From Chloroflexota bacterium (GTDB lineage: Bacteria > Chloroflexota > Anaerolineae > Anaerolineales > Villigracilaceae), in contig JAJYOH010000048.1 of the NCBI GenBank assembly GCA_021796315.1, forward strand, positions 1 to 18,456: DNA of 18,456 bases. Reading direction: 5' to 3'. Numbering within the stretch: the first letter of the stretch is position 1; each line of letters starts with the position of its first letter. This document shows positions 7,358 through 15,432 of this stretch, one piece after another. Position numbers and translations under genes: made by a program. Under the pieces are notes generated by a model. That model searched no databases. It was not told where the DNA came from and saw only the letters and a program-made list of their open reading frames with translations.

Positions 7358-7409
7358 TTTGCAATGCGGAAGCTCGTGTGCCCGTAAGGGTATGCTTCCG
7401 CATTGCAAA
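7358..7409. repeat. 16-bp inverted repeat with TTGCAATGCG core
   Basis: TTTGCAATGCGGAAGC (7358-7373) pairs perfectly with GCTTCCGCATTGCAAA (7394-7409). The 20-nt loop contains a smaller hairpin CCC-GTAA-GGG (7381-7390), so the whole 52-nt element folds as a long rod with a GTAA tetraloop. It fills the gap between the glutaredoxin stop and the FAD oxidoreductase start. On the minus strand the hairpin is followed by AAAAATATTTTT rather than an immediate U-run, so termination is uncertain. The same core recurs at 9978-10014. Confidence 0.85.
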
Positions 7410-7416
7410 TAAAAAA

Positions 7417-7677
7417 TTAATTGAATTTCGCTTTGAGCTGCTCGTTGCTTGGTTCGACCAGTTTTGTTCCATCCGGGAAGATGATGGTGGGGACGCTGCG
7501 CGAGCCATTGTTGATTTGCCTGACGAATTCAGCGGCCTGCTGGTCTTCATCCACATTCACGTCAATGTGCTGGATGTTGTTTTGCGCAAAGAAGGCTTTG
7601 GCGCGTTTGCAATCCGGGCACCAACTGACAGTGTAGGCAACGATTTGCGATGGTTGAGTAGTGTAAAGATCGTTCAT
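7417..7677 (-). CDS. Glutaredoxin-like / mycoredoxin-type protein
   Basis: 86 aa, the usual size of small glutaredoxins. The start is supported by CGAGGT (GAGG complement at 7683-7686) six nt upstream on the minus strand. The redox motif is WCPDC (C20 and C23) after a beta strand (IVAYTVS). The cis-proline segment SVPTII (61-66) and the following DGT are the standard glutathione- or thiol-contacting elements, and VNVDEDQQAAEFVRQINNGSRSVPT matches NrdH/mycoredoxin-like proteins. The protein would reduce disulfides or mixed disulfides in the cytoplasm; CPDC resembles neither classic CPYC glutaredoxin nor CVQC NrdH, so the electron donor (mycothiol, bacillithiol, thioredoxin reductase) is not decided by sequence. 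It is followed by the FAD oxidoreductase on the same strand. Confidence 0.88.
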   Translation of the reverse strand: MNDLYTTQPSQIVAYTVSWCPDCKRAKAFFAQNNIQHIDVNVDEDQQAAEFVRQINNGSRSVPTIIFPDGTKLVEPSNEQLKAKFN

Positions 7678-7695
7678 GTTTACCTCGATGAATGG

Positions 7696-7724
7696 ATTAT
7701 CTCACAGGCAGATTTTTGGCACAA
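7696..7724 (-). promoter_or_regulatory. Possible promoter of the glutaredoxin gene
   Basis: On the minus strand TTGTGC (7724-7719) and GATAAT (7701-7696) are separated by 17 bases, at the right place to give a leader of about 10 nt before the glutaredoxin start at 7677. The -35 is poor beyond TTG and overlaps the U-run of the upstream terminator, so this is tentative. Confidence 0.3.
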
Positions 7725-7755
7725 AAACAAAAGGCATGAATTTGATCATGCCTTT
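7719..7755 (-). terminator. Rho-independent terminator of the small minus-strand gene
   Basis: AAAGGCATGA (minus strand, from 7755) pairs perfectly over 10 bp with TCATGCCTTT (ending at 7730) around a 6-nt loop. On the minus strand the U-rich run TGTTTTTGTG follows directly. It lies 36 nt after the stop of the gene ending at 7791 and before the glutaredoxin gene, so these two genes are probably separate transcripts. Confidence 0.82.
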
Positions 7756-7790
7756 CATCCTGATTTCTGCATGGACCTTGACGCTTTGTG

Positions 7791-8018
7791 CTACCTGCTT
7801 CTTTCCCGCGCGGCGCGTTCAAGGATCTGAAAGCCTGTGTCGATCAAACGCTTCAGGGCGGACTCGTCAACGGATTGCCCCGCTTCAAGTTTTTCCAACT
7901 CCCTCAGCAACGCCCCCCGCACGCCGCTGGCGCGATGCGCCCAATAAGAGTCAACCGAGACGCGTTCAAGACGCGCGAGCAGGAGACGGGTCAATTGAGT
8001 TCGATCGACAGCCAGCAT
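7791..8018 (-). CDS. Small hypothetical protein, 75 aa
   Basis: Reads MLAVDRTQLTRLLLARLERV... to ...ILERAARERSR; the ATG at 8018 is chosen over an in-frame TTG at 8039 because that TTG lies upstream of the TATAAT-like box at 8028-8033. I do not recognise a family. The sequence is charged and Leu/Arg-rich, predicted mostly helical, with no signal peptide or membrane segment. Support for being real: its own terminator (7719-7755), a TATAAT box upstream, a normal amino-acid mix, and no competing gene on the opposite strand. No ribosome site is visible, so it may be nearly leaderless. It is divergent from the Lrp/AsnC gene and could be under its control. Confidence 0.55.
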   Translation of the reverse strand: MLAVDRTQLTRLLLARLERVSVDSYWAHRASGVRGALLRELEKLEAGQSVDESALKRLIDTGFQILERAARERSR

Positions 8019-8027
8019 GTTGATCGT

Positions 8028-8033
8028 ATTATA
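8028..8033 (-). promoter_or_regulatory. Possible -10 box of the small minus-strand gene
   Basis: TATAAT on the minus strand (ATTATA on plus) lies 10 nt from the ATG at 8018, predicting a start of transcription only a few bases before the start codon. No good -35 is found at 16-18 bp, so activation by the divergent Lrp-type regulator or a fortuitous match are both possible. Confidence 0.35.
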
Positions 8034-8078
8034 TTTCAACTCACAGATTCGACTTGCGTAATTTCGCTCAGTTTTTCC

Positions 8079-8107
8079 TTGACGCTTTGAATTTTATTAG
8101 GTATATT
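8079..8107 (+). promoter_or_regulatory. Sigma-70-type promoter of the Lrp/aminotransferase/pot operon
   Basis: TTGACG (8079-8084) and TATATT (8102-8107) each match five of six consensus bases, with the ideal 17-bp spacer. Transcription would begin near 8114, leaving a leader of about 37 nt before the regulator's ATG at 8151. It is the only strong promoter seen on the plus strand between 8019 and the end of the window, so it may drive the whole nine-gene set. Confidence 0.7.
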
Positions 8108-8150
8108 TCGGCGCACTCTATGTCTGTTTCGGAAGTAAATCGCATAAACT

Positions 8151-8642
8151 ATGTATGAATTCGACAATATCGACATAAGAATTGTCAATTTCCTTCTGGA
8201 AGATGGACGAATGTCCGCTTCTGAGGTTGCCCGCCGCATCGGCGACATCTCCGAGCGCGCGATTCGGTATCGCATTGATCGGATGGTGCAGGAGGGCGTG
8301 ATCCAGATCAGCGCCGTGGTCAACCCCGAATCTTTTGGATTAACCATCAACGCGGATGTGTGGATCGAAGTCGAGTCCGATCAAATTTTGGAAGTCGCCA
8401 AGAAGCTGGCCGTTTATGATAACGTCAGGTATGTGGCTTGCGGTATCGGGCAAAACGATATTAGCATCCAGCTTGTTGCCAAAGATGCGGCTGAGGTCTA
8501 TCACTTCGTTACCGATGTGGTGCGGAAAGTTTCGGGGGTTCGCAAGACGACTACTTCCATTGTGCCAATCATTTTGAAAGATGTGTATCAATGGCGAATT
8601 CCGGAAAAAGCCGCGAAGACGCCTGCCGTTGAAACCCCATAA
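8151..8642 (+). CDS. Lrp/AsnC-family transcriptional regulator
   Basis: 163 aa, the normal length for the family. An N-terminal winged helix-turn-helix (about 5-55) contains NIDIRIVNFLLEDGRMSASEVARRIGDISERAIRYRIDRM, followed by a linker strand (GVIQISAVVNPESFG) and a RAM/AsnC_trans_reg ligand-binding domain (about 64-145) whose GxGQNDISI turn is the usual effector-contact site. Members form dimers and higher oligomers that wrap DNA and answer to an amino acid. Ribosome site is weak (GGAAG at 8131, too far). The gene opens a co-directional run of aminotransferases and the polyamine importer, so it probably senses an amino acid or amine linked to them and may also repress its own promoter and the divergent small gene; this is inference from position. 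Confidence 0.9.
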   Translation: MYEFDNIDIRIVNFLLEDGRMSASEVARRIGDISERAIRYRIDRMVQEGVIQISAVVNPESFGLTINADVWIEVESDQILEVAKKLAVYDNVRYVACGIGQNDISIQLVAKDAAEVYHFVTDVVRKVSGVRKTTTSIVPIILKDVYQWRIPEKAAKTPAVETP

Positions 8643-8667
8643 TCATCCGATCGACCCAGGAGAAATC

Positions 8668-9972
8668 ATGAGTGTTGCGGGCCCCAAGAGTCAGTCTCTG
8701 CAAAAGCGTGCACAAAAAGTATTACCTCTCGGTGTAAATTCAAATTTTCGTTATTGGGGGGATGGCATAACCCCATATGTTCAAAAAGCCAAGGGCTCTT
8801 ATTTATGGGATGTGGATGACCGTCGCTTCATTGACTATCGGATGGCTTATGGTCCGATCATTTTGGGTCATGCCTACGATGAGGTCGATGCCAGGGTAGT
8901 TGAAGAAATTAAGAACGGCCTTCTTTTTGCCATGACCAGTGAGTTGGAAGTTGAAGTGGCGGAAATGATCGTCGAGATGGCGCCAGCCGTCGAAATGGTG
9001 CGAATGGCCTGTTCCGGCACCGAAGCGACCATGCACGCCATCCGCGTGGCACGCGCATTTACTGGTCGCGACATTATTCTAAAGTTCGAAGGCAATTATC
9101 ACGGTATGCACGACCATGCTTTGTGGTCAACTTATGCGCCGGTTGAATCTTACGGTAATCGCCGCAGCCCCATTTCTATTCCAGGTTCTTCCGGTATTCC
9201 CAAATCCATGCGCGAGTTCGTAATTACTTTGCCCTTCAATGATTTTGAAGGCTTCGAGCGTGTGATGAAATCGTATGGAGATCAAATCGCGGCTGTTATT
9301 ACAGAACCGTGCCAGGGTAATTGCGGCGGGATCGATCCTCAGCCCGGCTTTCTTGAATTGATCCGCAAGCAGACAGAAGAGCATGGAATTGTTTTTATTT
9401 TGGATGAGGTCAAGACGGGATTTCGAATCGCGAACGGCGGCGCTCAGGAATATTACGGCATCAAACCGGACCTGGCAACGTACGCCAAAGCTTTGGGCAA
9501 CGGTTACCCTGTGGCAGCCTTCGGCGGCAAACGCGAAATCATGTCCATTGTTGGGCACGGTGTCGCCCAGGGTGGAACGTACACGAATAATAAACCCGGC
9601 ATCGCCGCGGCTTACGCAACCTTGAAGTTGTTGAAAGCCGAGCCAATTATTGCGACCATTCAAAAACGGGGCAAACGTCTCATGGATGGGCTGAAGGATA
9701 TTTTTGACGAAAACAATGTTCCTGTGGTGATGAGCGGAACGGGCGCGATGTTCTCGTTTGCGATTGGCGTTGACAGTGTCACCTGTCAACGCGATTGGGC
9801 AAAATCTGATCAGGAGTATTATCTGCGGCTGGCAGAAGCGGCCATGGAACGCGGCATTATGCCCGACCACGATGCGCGCGAACCCTGGTTCCTGTGTTAC
9901 GAGCACAGCGAAGCCGACATCGATGAAACTTTGAATGTGTACGCTGAAGTTGTAAAAAAAGTAAAACGTTAA
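8668..9972 (+). CDS. Class III aminotransferase, glutamate-1-semialdehyde aminomutase-like
   Basis: 434 aa from ATG 8668, chosen because CCAGGAGAAATC directly precedes it and the frame upstream overlaps the regulator. Fold-type I PLP enzyme: CSGTEATMHAIRVAR (115-129) and FEGNYHGMHDH (140-150) bind the cofactor phosphate and ring, ILDEVKTGFR has the pyridine-nitrogen aspartate D246, and the Schiff-base lysine is K274 in TYAKALGNGYP. The SGTEATMHAIR and NYHGMHDH segments are nearest to HemL (glutamate-1-semialdehyde 2,1-aminomutase), but the HemL signature AGTLSGNP is replaced by GGTYTNNKP, and the gene sits with amine-catabolic genes, so I do not call it HemL. It more likely transfers an amino group from an omega-amine or amino acid to a keto acid. 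It lies 25 nt behind the Lrp-type gene. Confidence 0.85.
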   Translation: MSVAGPKSQSLQKRAQKVLPLGVNSNFRYWGDGITPYVQKAKGSYLWDVDDRRFIDYRMAYGPIILGHAYDEVDARVVEEIKNGLLFAMTSELEVEVAEMIVEMAPAVEMVRMACSGTEATMHAIRVARAFTGRDIILKFEGNYHGMHDHALWSTYAPVESYGNRRSPISIPGSSGIPKSMREFVITLPFNDFEGFERVMKSYGDQIAAVITEPCQGNCGGIDPQPGFLELIRKQTEEHGIVFILDEVKTGFRIANGGAQEYYGIKPDLATYAKALGNGYPVAAFGGKREIMSIVGHGVAQGGTYTNNKPGIAAAYATLKLLKAEPIIATIQKRGKRLMDGLKDIFDENNVPVVMSGTGAMFSFAIGVDSVTCQRDWAKSDQEYYLRLAEAAMERGIMPDHDAREPWFLCYEHSEADIDETLNVYAEVVKKVKR

Positions 9973-9977
9973 TCCTG

Positions 9978-10014
9978 CGCATTGCAAGTTACGAGAGTTG
10001 TGGCTTGCAATGCG
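9978..10014. repeat. Second TTGCAATGCG-core inverted repeat, inside the operon
   Basis: CGCATTGCAAG (9978-9988) pairs with CTTGCAATGCG (10004-10014) around a 15-nt loop, in the gap between two aminotransferase genes. No U-run follows, so it is not a simple terminator. The core is identical to that of the hairpin at 7358-7409, with the outer and inner ends exchanged. Confidence 0.75.
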
Positions 10015-10040
10015 TAATTCATTTCTAAATGGAGAATGCT

Positions 10041-11369
10041 ATGACGCAAAAGTTGTCTTCAGAAGAAATCGTGGATATGAACAAGGAGTACACATTCTTC
10101 TCCTGGTCGGTACAGGGACAGGTGAATCCCATCCCTGTTGAAAAAGCCGAGGGTATTTACTTTTGGGATACCGATGGCAAACGTTACATCGACTTTTCTT
10201 CGCAATTAATGAATACCAATATCGGCCATCAACATCCGAAGGTTGTGAAGGCCATTCAAGACCAGGCGGCCAAACTGACCTTTGTTCATCCCGGCAATGC
10301 CACAGACGTGCGTGGTCTGCTCGGCAAGAAACTGGCCGAGGTCACGCCCGGTGATCTTAAGAAGACATTCTTCGCTTTGGGTGGGTCTGAAGCCAATGAA
10401 AACGCCATCAAGATCGCGCGTTTTTATACCGGGCGAAATAAGATTTTGGCGCGTTATCGCTCCTATCATGGCGCCACACACGGTTCGATTGCGTTGACCG
10501 GCGATTATCGTCGGCTGGCCGTTGAGCCGGTCATGCCGGGCGGAGTTCATTTCCTCGACCCATTCTGCTATCGCTGCCCATTTGGACAGAAACCCGAATC
10601 CTGCAAGCGCGAGTGCATCACGCATCTTGAAGAGGTTATCGCGTATGAGGGGCCGGATAAGATCGCGGCCATCATCATGGAAGGTGTGGTCGGCTCGAAC
10701 GGGCTGATCGTTCCGCCGGATGATTACTGGCCGCGCGTCCGCGAGATTTGCGACAAATATGGAATTTTGCTCATCTCTGACGAAGTGATGAGCGGTTGGG
10801 GACGTACCGGAAAATGGTTCGCCGTCGACAATTGGGGCGTCACGCCTGACATCATCACCACTGCAAAAGGAATCACCAGCGGATACGTGCCTCTTGGCGC
10901 GGTGATCGTCTCGGAAAAAATCGCCAAGTTCTTTGACGATAAATATCTCTATGCAGGTTTAACTTACAATGGCCACGCGCTGGCATGTGCCGCGGCGTTG
11001 GCAACCATCGAAGTTTATGATGATGACAAACTCATTGAGAATGCAGCCACGCTCGGAAAATATCTTGGCGAGGCGCTGGAAGATATCAAAGCGCGGCATG
11101 TCTCAGTTGGTGATGTGCGTTACATCGGTTTGTTCTCGACTATCGAATTGGTGACCAACCGCAGGACGAAGGAGGTCTTCTCTCCGTCAGTCATGGCCGA
11201 GGTTGGTAAAGTGTTGCGTGAAAACGGATTGTTCACCTTCATTATGGCCAAGGACCTGGGCAGCATGGTCTTTGTCGTTCCGCCGCTGTGCATTACCCAG
11301 CAACAGTTGGATGAGGGACTGGCAATCGTCGAAAAAGCGCTGGAAGTGGCCGACAAGCAGGTCAAGTAA
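10041..11369 (+). CDS. Class III aminotransferase (omega-amino acid/taurine:pyruvate-like)
   Basis: 442 aa from ATG 10041; an ATG at 10029 is in frame but overlaps the GGAG (10031-10034) that serves the later start with ideal spacing. PLP-binding motifs: [17 protein letters not shown] (111-127), [11 protein letters not shown] (139-149), [13 protein letters not shown] with D247, and the Schiff-base lysine K276 in [15 protein letters not shown]. Those motifs put it among beta-alanine:pyruvate, taurine:pyruvate and related omega-aminotransferases. An insert [18 protein letters not shown] (175-192) holds four cysteines in a CxxC-x8-CxxxC pattern. Beta-alanine, GABA, taurine or an amine are plausible substrates; sequence alone does not decide. 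The next gene, a semialdehyde dehydrogenase 17 nt downstream, fits an enzyme that yields a short semialdehyde. Confidence 0.85.
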   Translation: MTQKLSSEEIVDMNKEYTFFSWSVQGQVNPIPVEKAEGIYFWDTDGKRYIDFSSQLMNTNIGHQHPKVVKAIQDQAAKLTFVHPGNATDVRGLLGKKLAEVTPGDLKKTFFALGGSEANENAIKIARFYTGRNKILARYRSYHGATHGSIALTGDYRRLAVEPVMPGGVHFLDPFCYRCPFGQKPESCKRECITHLEEVIAYEGPDKIAAIIMEGVVGSNGLIVPPDDYWPRVREICDKYGILLISDEVMSGWGRTGKWFAVDNWGVTPDIITTAKGITSGYVPLGAVIVSEKIAKFFDDKYLYAGLTYNGHALACAAALATIEVYDDDKLIENAATLGKYLGEALEDIKARHVSVGDVRYIGLFSTIELVTNRRTKEVFSPSVMAEVGKVLRENGLFTFIMAKDLGSMVFVVPPLCITQQQLDEGLAIVEKALEVADKQVK

Positions 11370-11386
11370 AAGCGAAGAGAAAAATC

Positions 11387-12856
11387 ATGCAGAAAATTTT
11401 GAATTATATAAACGGCGAATGGATCGAACCAAACGTCAAGAATTATTTTGATGTGATCAATCCGGCCACAGGCGAAGTGATTGCAAAGACGCCGCTGTGC
11501 GGATCGCCTGAAGTGGATGCCGCCGCCAAAGCCGCGGCCGCCGCTTTCCCGGACTGGAGGCGGACTCCGGTTCAAGACCGGATTCAATATTTATTCAAGT
11601 TGCGCGACCTGCTCAAAGCCAACAACGATGAGATCGCCCGCACGATCACCAATGAATCGGGCAAAACTTTTGAAGAAGCCAAAGCCGAGATGGTGCGAGC
11701 CATCGAGAATGTTGAGGTGGCGTGCGGGATGCCGCACTTGATGAAGGGCGAATTGGTTGAAGATATCGCACCCGGCATCGACGAGTTGATGATCCGTCAG
11801 CCGGTGGGTGTGGGCGCCACCATTGCGCCTTTTAATTTCCCAGGCATGATCGTTTTCTGGTATTTTCCATATGCGTTGGCGGCAGGAAACACTTACATCG
11901 TCAAACCTTCTGAAAAAGTTTCGATGACAATGCAGTTAATTTTCAAGCTCATCGAGCAGATCGGATTGCCGAAGGGCGTGATCAACATGGTTAATGGCGC
12001 GAAGGAAGCTGTGGATGCGATTCTCGAACATCCGGCAATTCGCGCGGTCACATTTGTCGGCTCGACGGCGACAGCAAAATATTTGTATGCCAAAGCCTCG
12101 GCAAACGGAAAACGCGTCCAGGCGCAGGGCGGGGCGAAGAATCCGGTCATTATCCTGCCGGATGCCGACATGGAAATGGCGACCAAGATCGTTGCGGATT
12201 CGGCATTTGGCTGCGCGGGCCAGCGTTGTTTGGCCGTCTCTTTTGCAGTAACAGTTGCCGAGGCGCGCAATACTTTTACGGAGATGATCTGCGATGCGGC
12301 CGCGAGTCGCGTGGTCGGTTATGGACTTGAATCGGGCGTTCAAATGGGGCCGGTCATCAATGCGGCCAGCAAACAACGCGTGGAGCAATTGATCGGCGTC
12401 GGCGCAAAAGAAGGCGCATCGGTTCCGGTGGACGGCCGCGGCGCGGTCGTGAAAGGCTACGAGCGTGGAAACTTCGTCCGCCCGACCATCCTGTCCGATG
12501 TCCCGCGTGGAGGCGAGATTGCCCGCACTGAAATTTTTGGACCGGTGCTGAGTCTCATGCACGTTAATACAATCGATGAAGCCATTGAACTTGTCAACAG
12601 CGGACAGTATGGAAACCAGGCCAGCCTGTTCACATCCAGCGGAAATGCGGCGCGCAGATTTAGGTATGAAGCCGATGCCGGGAACATTGGCATCAACATT
12701 GGCGTGGCTGCGCCGATGGCCTTCTTCCCGTTCAGCGGTTGGAAGGATAGCTTCTTCGGTGACATGCACGGCCAGGGCATGGACGCGGTCGAATTTTTCA
12801 CGCAGAAGAAAGTTGTGGTGGAGCGCTGGCCGAAAGAATGGACGAGAAAGTTTTAA
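11387..12856 (+). CDS. mmsA: CoA-acylating (methyl)malonate-semialdehyde dehydrogenase family
   Basis: 489 aa. Aldehyde dehydrogenase fold with the NAD-binding segment [24 protein letters not shown] (145-168), VKPSEK (172-177) and VTFVGST (221-227), and the catalytic cysteine C281 in [12 protein letters not shown]. At the site where hydrolytic aldehyde dehydrogenases carry the general-base glutamate (ELGGK), this protein reads AQGGAKNP (246-253), the hallmark of the MmsA/IolA branch. That branch passes the acyl group to CoA instead of water: malonate semialdehyde gives acetyl-CoA plus CO2, and methylmalonate semialdehyde gives propionyl-CoA plus CO2. Between omega-aminotransferases, beta-alanine-derived malonate semialdehyde is the best guess. 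An alternative is a C4 semialdehyde from putrescine. Family call is firm, substrate inferred. Confidence 0.88.
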   Translation: MQKILNYINGEWIEPNVKNYFDVINPATGEVIAKTPLCGSPEVDAAAKAAAAAFPDWRRTPVQDRIQYLFKLRDLLKANNDEIARTITNESGKTFEEAKAEMVRAIENVEVACGMPHLMKGELVEDIAPGIDELMIRQPVGVGATIAPFNFPGMIVFWYFPYALAAGNTYIVKPSEKVSMTMQLIFKLIEQIGLPKGVINMVNGAKEAVDAILEHPAIRAVTFVGSTATAKYLYAKASANGKRVQAQGGAKNPVIILPDADMEMATKIVADSAFGCAGQRCLAVSFAVTVAEARNTFTEMICDAAASRVVGYGLESGVQMGPVINAASKQRVEQLIGVGAKEGASVPVDGRGAVVKGYERGNFVRPTILSDVPRGGEIARTEIFGPVLSLMHVNTIDEAIELVNSGQYGNQASLFTSSGNAARRFRYEADAGNIGINIGVAAPMAFFPFSGWKDSFFGDMHGQGMDAVEFFTQKKVVVERWPKEWTRKF

Positions 12857-12870
12857 TTTTTTTGGAGTCG

Positions 12871-12903
12871 GCCAGCTTGCTGGCGGTTGCAGGAGCAAGC
12901 TCC
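12871..12903. repeat. Nested hairpin repeat between mmsA and patA
   Basis: Two small palindromes, GCCAGCTTGCTGGC (12871-12884) and GGAGCAAGCTCC (12892-12903), share complementary cores (AGCTTGCT at 12874-12881 and AGCAAGCT at 12894-12901). They can therefore fold either as two short hairpins or as one longer one. The element follows a T-run (12857-12864) and lies just before the patA start; it looks like a REP-type intergenic repeat. It is not a terminator on the plus strand because no U-run follows. Confidence 0.6.
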
Positions 12904-12928
12904 CGTATTCCAAATGAAATGGACATTT

Positions 12929-14290
12929 ATGGCGATTGATTACGAAGAAGCCCTTGATTACTCCTCGCGTTGGATCGACCTGATCCACAAGAAGGAATTT
13001 CCAACTGTCGAAGAAGCGCATCACATCATCGACGAATCGAAAAATAATTTTGCCGAACATTTCAACCGCGGTTGGCTGGAATATCGCAAGTCCGTAACCG
13101 AATCCGGCGATTGGGCCGCGGTGGAATGGATGGGCGAGGGCGCAGTTTTCAAGGATATCCTTGGCCGGGAATACCTCGATTGTCTCGGCGGTTTTGGCAT
13201 GATGGACCTCGGTTGGAGTCATCCCGATGTGGTGGCAACCGTCAAGTCTCAGTTGGATCGTTCGCCGATGCCATCGCAGGAATTGATCGATCCGTTGCGC
13301 GGCGTGCTGGCAAAACTGCTTGCCACCGTCACGCCCGGAGATTTGAAATATAGCTGGTTTGCGGCCAGTGGTACGGAGGCAGTTGAAGCCGCCATAAAAA
13401 TCGCGAAACTCTACACAGGCAAATCTGCTTTTATCGTCGCGGTTAAAGCATTTCATGGAAAGACGATGGGATCGCTTTCGATGATGGGTAAGGCTGACTT
13501 CCGCGCGCCGCTTGGCCCGTTATATGCGGGGACGGTTTATCACGTTCCTTTCGGTGATGCCGAAGCGGTCGAGAAACAACTCGAGATTTGCGACAAGGTC
13601 GGGATCGGCGTGGCAGGCGTTTTATTCGAACCTATCCAGGGCGAGGCTGGCGCGATTGTTCCGCCCGACGATTTCTGGCCGCGCATCCGCGCCGCGACGA
13701 AAAAATATGGCGCGTTATTAATTGCGGATGAAGTGCAAACGGGTCTGGGCCGGACCGGGAAGCTGTGGGGCGTCGATCACTGGAACGTCACGCCTGATAT
13801 TTTGACCATTGCCAAGTCGCTGGGCGGCGGCGTGATGCCCATCAGCGCAACCTGCACCACGGAAGAAATATTCCGTCCGATGATGTATCCGAACCCGTTC
13901 ATGCACACCACGACGACTGGCGGTGGCGCGCTGGCCTGTTCGGCGGCAATTGCCGCGATTCACGTTACATTGCGTGAGCGGCTTTGGGAGCAGGCCGCCG
14001 ATAAAGGCAATTATGTGATGGCGAGGCTTCAAAAATTCACCGCGCAATATCCGCAAATTTATGAGAAAATAACGGGCAAGGGCCTTTTGATTGGCATGCA
14101 TTTCAAGAGTCCTGAGATCGGTTATAAAGTCGCGGCTGGTTTATTCCAGCGAAACGTTCTAGTGGCTGGCACATTGACCAGCGCACAGACCATTCGCATT
14201 GAACCGCCGCTTATTATTTCGCATGAACAACTGGATACTTTACTTGATCGTTTGGAAGATGTACTTAAGTCTGTAAGCAGGACTTTGTAA
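12929..14290 (+). CDS. patA: Putrescine aminotransferase
   Basis: 453 aa from ATG 12929 (MAIDYEEALDYS). In-frame TTG 12887 and ATG 12914 exist, but the first lies inside the hairpin repeat and the chosen start aligns best in length with E. coli PatA/YgjG (459 aa). Recognition is strong: WLEYRKSVTESGD, EYLDCLGGFG, SQELIDPLRGVLAKLLA, TPGDLKYSWF, HVPFGD, FEPIQGEAG, AKSLGGGVMPI, HTTTTGG and LVAGTLTSAQTIRIEPPL all follow the E. coli protein as I recall it. PLP sites are D267 (IADEVQTGLGRTG) and the Schiff-base lysine K296. The enzyme converts putrescine (also cadaverine, weakly spermidine in E. coli) plus 2-oxoglutarate to 4-aminobutanal and glutamate. It sits 27 nt upstream of the polyamine importer, which would supply the substrate. 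The aminoaldehyde dehydrogenase normally needed next is not obvious in the window. Confidence 0.92.
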   Translation: MAIDYEEALDYSSRWIDLIHKKEFPTVEEAHHIIDESKNNFAEHFNRGWLEYRKSVTESGDWAAVEWMGEGAVFKDILGREYLDCLGGFGMMDLGWSHPDVVATVKSQLDRSPMPSQELIDPLRGVLAKLLATVTPGDLKYSWFAASGTEAVEAAIKIAKLYTGKSAFIVAVKAFHGKTMGSLSMMGKADFRAPLGPLYAGTVYHVPFGDAEAVEKQLEICDKVGIGVAGVLFEPIQGEAGAIVPPDDFWPRIRAATKKYGALLIADEVQTGLGRTGKLWGVDHWNVTPDILTIAKSLGGGVMPISATCTTEEIFRPMMYPNPFMHTTTTGGGALACSAAIAAIHVTLRERLWEQAADKGNYVMARLQKFTAQYPQIYEKITGKGLLIGMHFKSPEIGYKVAAGLFQRNVLVAGTLTSAQTIRIEPPLIISHEQLDTLLDRLEDVLKSVSRTL

Positions 14291-14317
14291 AAAGAAAATC
14301 CATTTTGGAGAAGATAG

Positions 14318-15430
14318 ATGGCCAGTGAGTTTGCAGTTGAAATGCGTGAAGTGGTAAAGAAGTTCACCACGCCTGAGGGCAATGAGTTGGCGGCGGTGGA
14401 CAGCGTTACAATGCAGATCAAGCAGGGAGAGTTCTTCTCCATGCTTGGGTCCTCAGGATGCGGTAAGACCACGTCTCTTCGTATGATCGCGGGCTTTGAA
14501 TGGCCCACAGAAGGCGAGGTCTTTATCGATGGAGAACCGCAGGGACACAAGCCTCCATTCTTGCGGCCGGTGAATACAGTGTTCCAGAATTATGCTCTCT
14601 TTCAGCACATGACCGTTTCTGAGAACATTGCTTTTGGCCTTGAAATGGAAAAGGTGGAAAAGAAGGAGATCGAACGGCGCGTTGGCGAGGCGCTGGATAT
14701 GGTCAAACTGAGCGGTATGGGACGACGCAAACCCAAGCAGCTTTCCGGCGGACAACAACAACGCATCGCACTGGCCCGGGCGCTGGTCAAACGCCCGAAA
14801 GTCCTTCTGCTCGATGAGCCGCTCGGCGCGCTCGACTTGAAACTCCGCAAAGAGATGCAACTGGAATTAAAGTCGCTTCAACAGGAAGTGGGCATCACGT
14901 TCATTTATGTGACTCACGATCAGGAAGAAGCGTTGACCATGTCTGATCGCATCGCGGTCATGAGTCTGGGCAAGGTGCGGCAAATGGGAACCGCGGTTGA
15001 AATTTATGAACGTCCCACCAGCCGTTTTGTGGCAGATTTCATTGGCGAATCCAACTTTCTGGATGGCAAGGTGAAATCCATCAAGGGCGATCAGGCTATT
15101 GTAAACATCACGGCCTGGGGCGAAGACCTGGCCGGACTCGTTACCAGCAAAGTCAAGGTCGGGGACGATGTGTCCGTTTCCATTCGTCCCGAAAAGGTGC
15201 GCTTGAGCGACAAACAAGGAATCAAAGAAAACAGTATTGAGGGCGTCGTCACCACCAGTACATATATTGGGTCCGATACGCATCTTTACCTGGATGTGCG
15301 CGGCGTGCGTCTCAAAGTCTGGGAACAGAATCGCATTTCCACGCTCGACCCAAGTGCATATTATGTAAATGGCGAAAAAGTGTGGGTAACACTTCTTCCG
15401 GAAAACACACTGGTTCTGCCGAGGGACTAG
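14318..15430 (+). CDS. potA: Spermidine/putrescine ABC transporter ATP-binding protein PotA
   Basis: 370 aa, ATG with GGAG at 14307-14310. ATPase domain: Walker A GSSGCGKT (44-51), Q-loop VFQNYALF (88-95), signature LSGGQ (142-146), Walker B LLLDEP (163-168) with D-loop GALD, and switch histidine H200. The C-terminal 240-370 region forms the TOBE-type regulatory beta domain ([31 protein letters not shown]). The '[13 protein letters not shown]' and '[19 protein letters not shown]' segments are typical of the polyamine/iron/thiamine importer group. It would form a dimer powering the PotB-PotC channel on the cytoplasmic face. The first importer gene follows patA by 27 nt and is 2 nt from potB. 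Confidence 0.93.
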   Translation: MASEFAVEMREVVKKFTTPEGNELAAVDSVTMQIKQGEFFSMLGSSGCGKTTSLRMIAGFEWPTEGEVFIDGEPQGHKPPFLRPVNTVFQNYALFQHMTVSENIAFGLEMEKVEKKEIERRVGEALDMVKLSGMGRRKPKQLSGGQQQRIALARALVKRPKVLLLDEPLGALDLKLRKEMQLELKSLQQEVGITFIYVTHDQEEALTMSDRIAVMSLGKVRQMGTAVEIYERPTSRFVADFIGESNFLDGKVKSIKGDQAIVNITAWGEDLAGLVTSKVKVGDDVSVSIRPEKVRLSDKQGIKENSIEGVVTTSTYIGSDTHLYLDVRGVRLKVWEQNRISTLDPSAYYVNGEKVWVTLLPENTLVLPRD

Positions 15431-15432
15431 CC

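Noticed and set aside
7099..7830. 243-codon plus-strand frame opposite the FAD oxidoreductase and glutaredoxin genes
   Set aside because: It runs across two real minus-strand genes and two hairpins and has no recognisable motif.
8668..9972. Calling this gene hemL
   Set aside because: The signature AGTLSGNP is absent and the context is amine catabolism.
9127..9987. 286-codon minus-strand frame opposite the first aminotransferase
   Set aside because: Antisense shadow; no domain, start signal or ribosome site, while the plus strand has a firm PLP enzyme.
11936..13456. 506-codon open frame on the minus strand across mmsA and patA
   Set aside because: It is antisense to two genes with clear catalytic motifs and shows no recognisable domain; its length reflects the codon pattern of the real genes.
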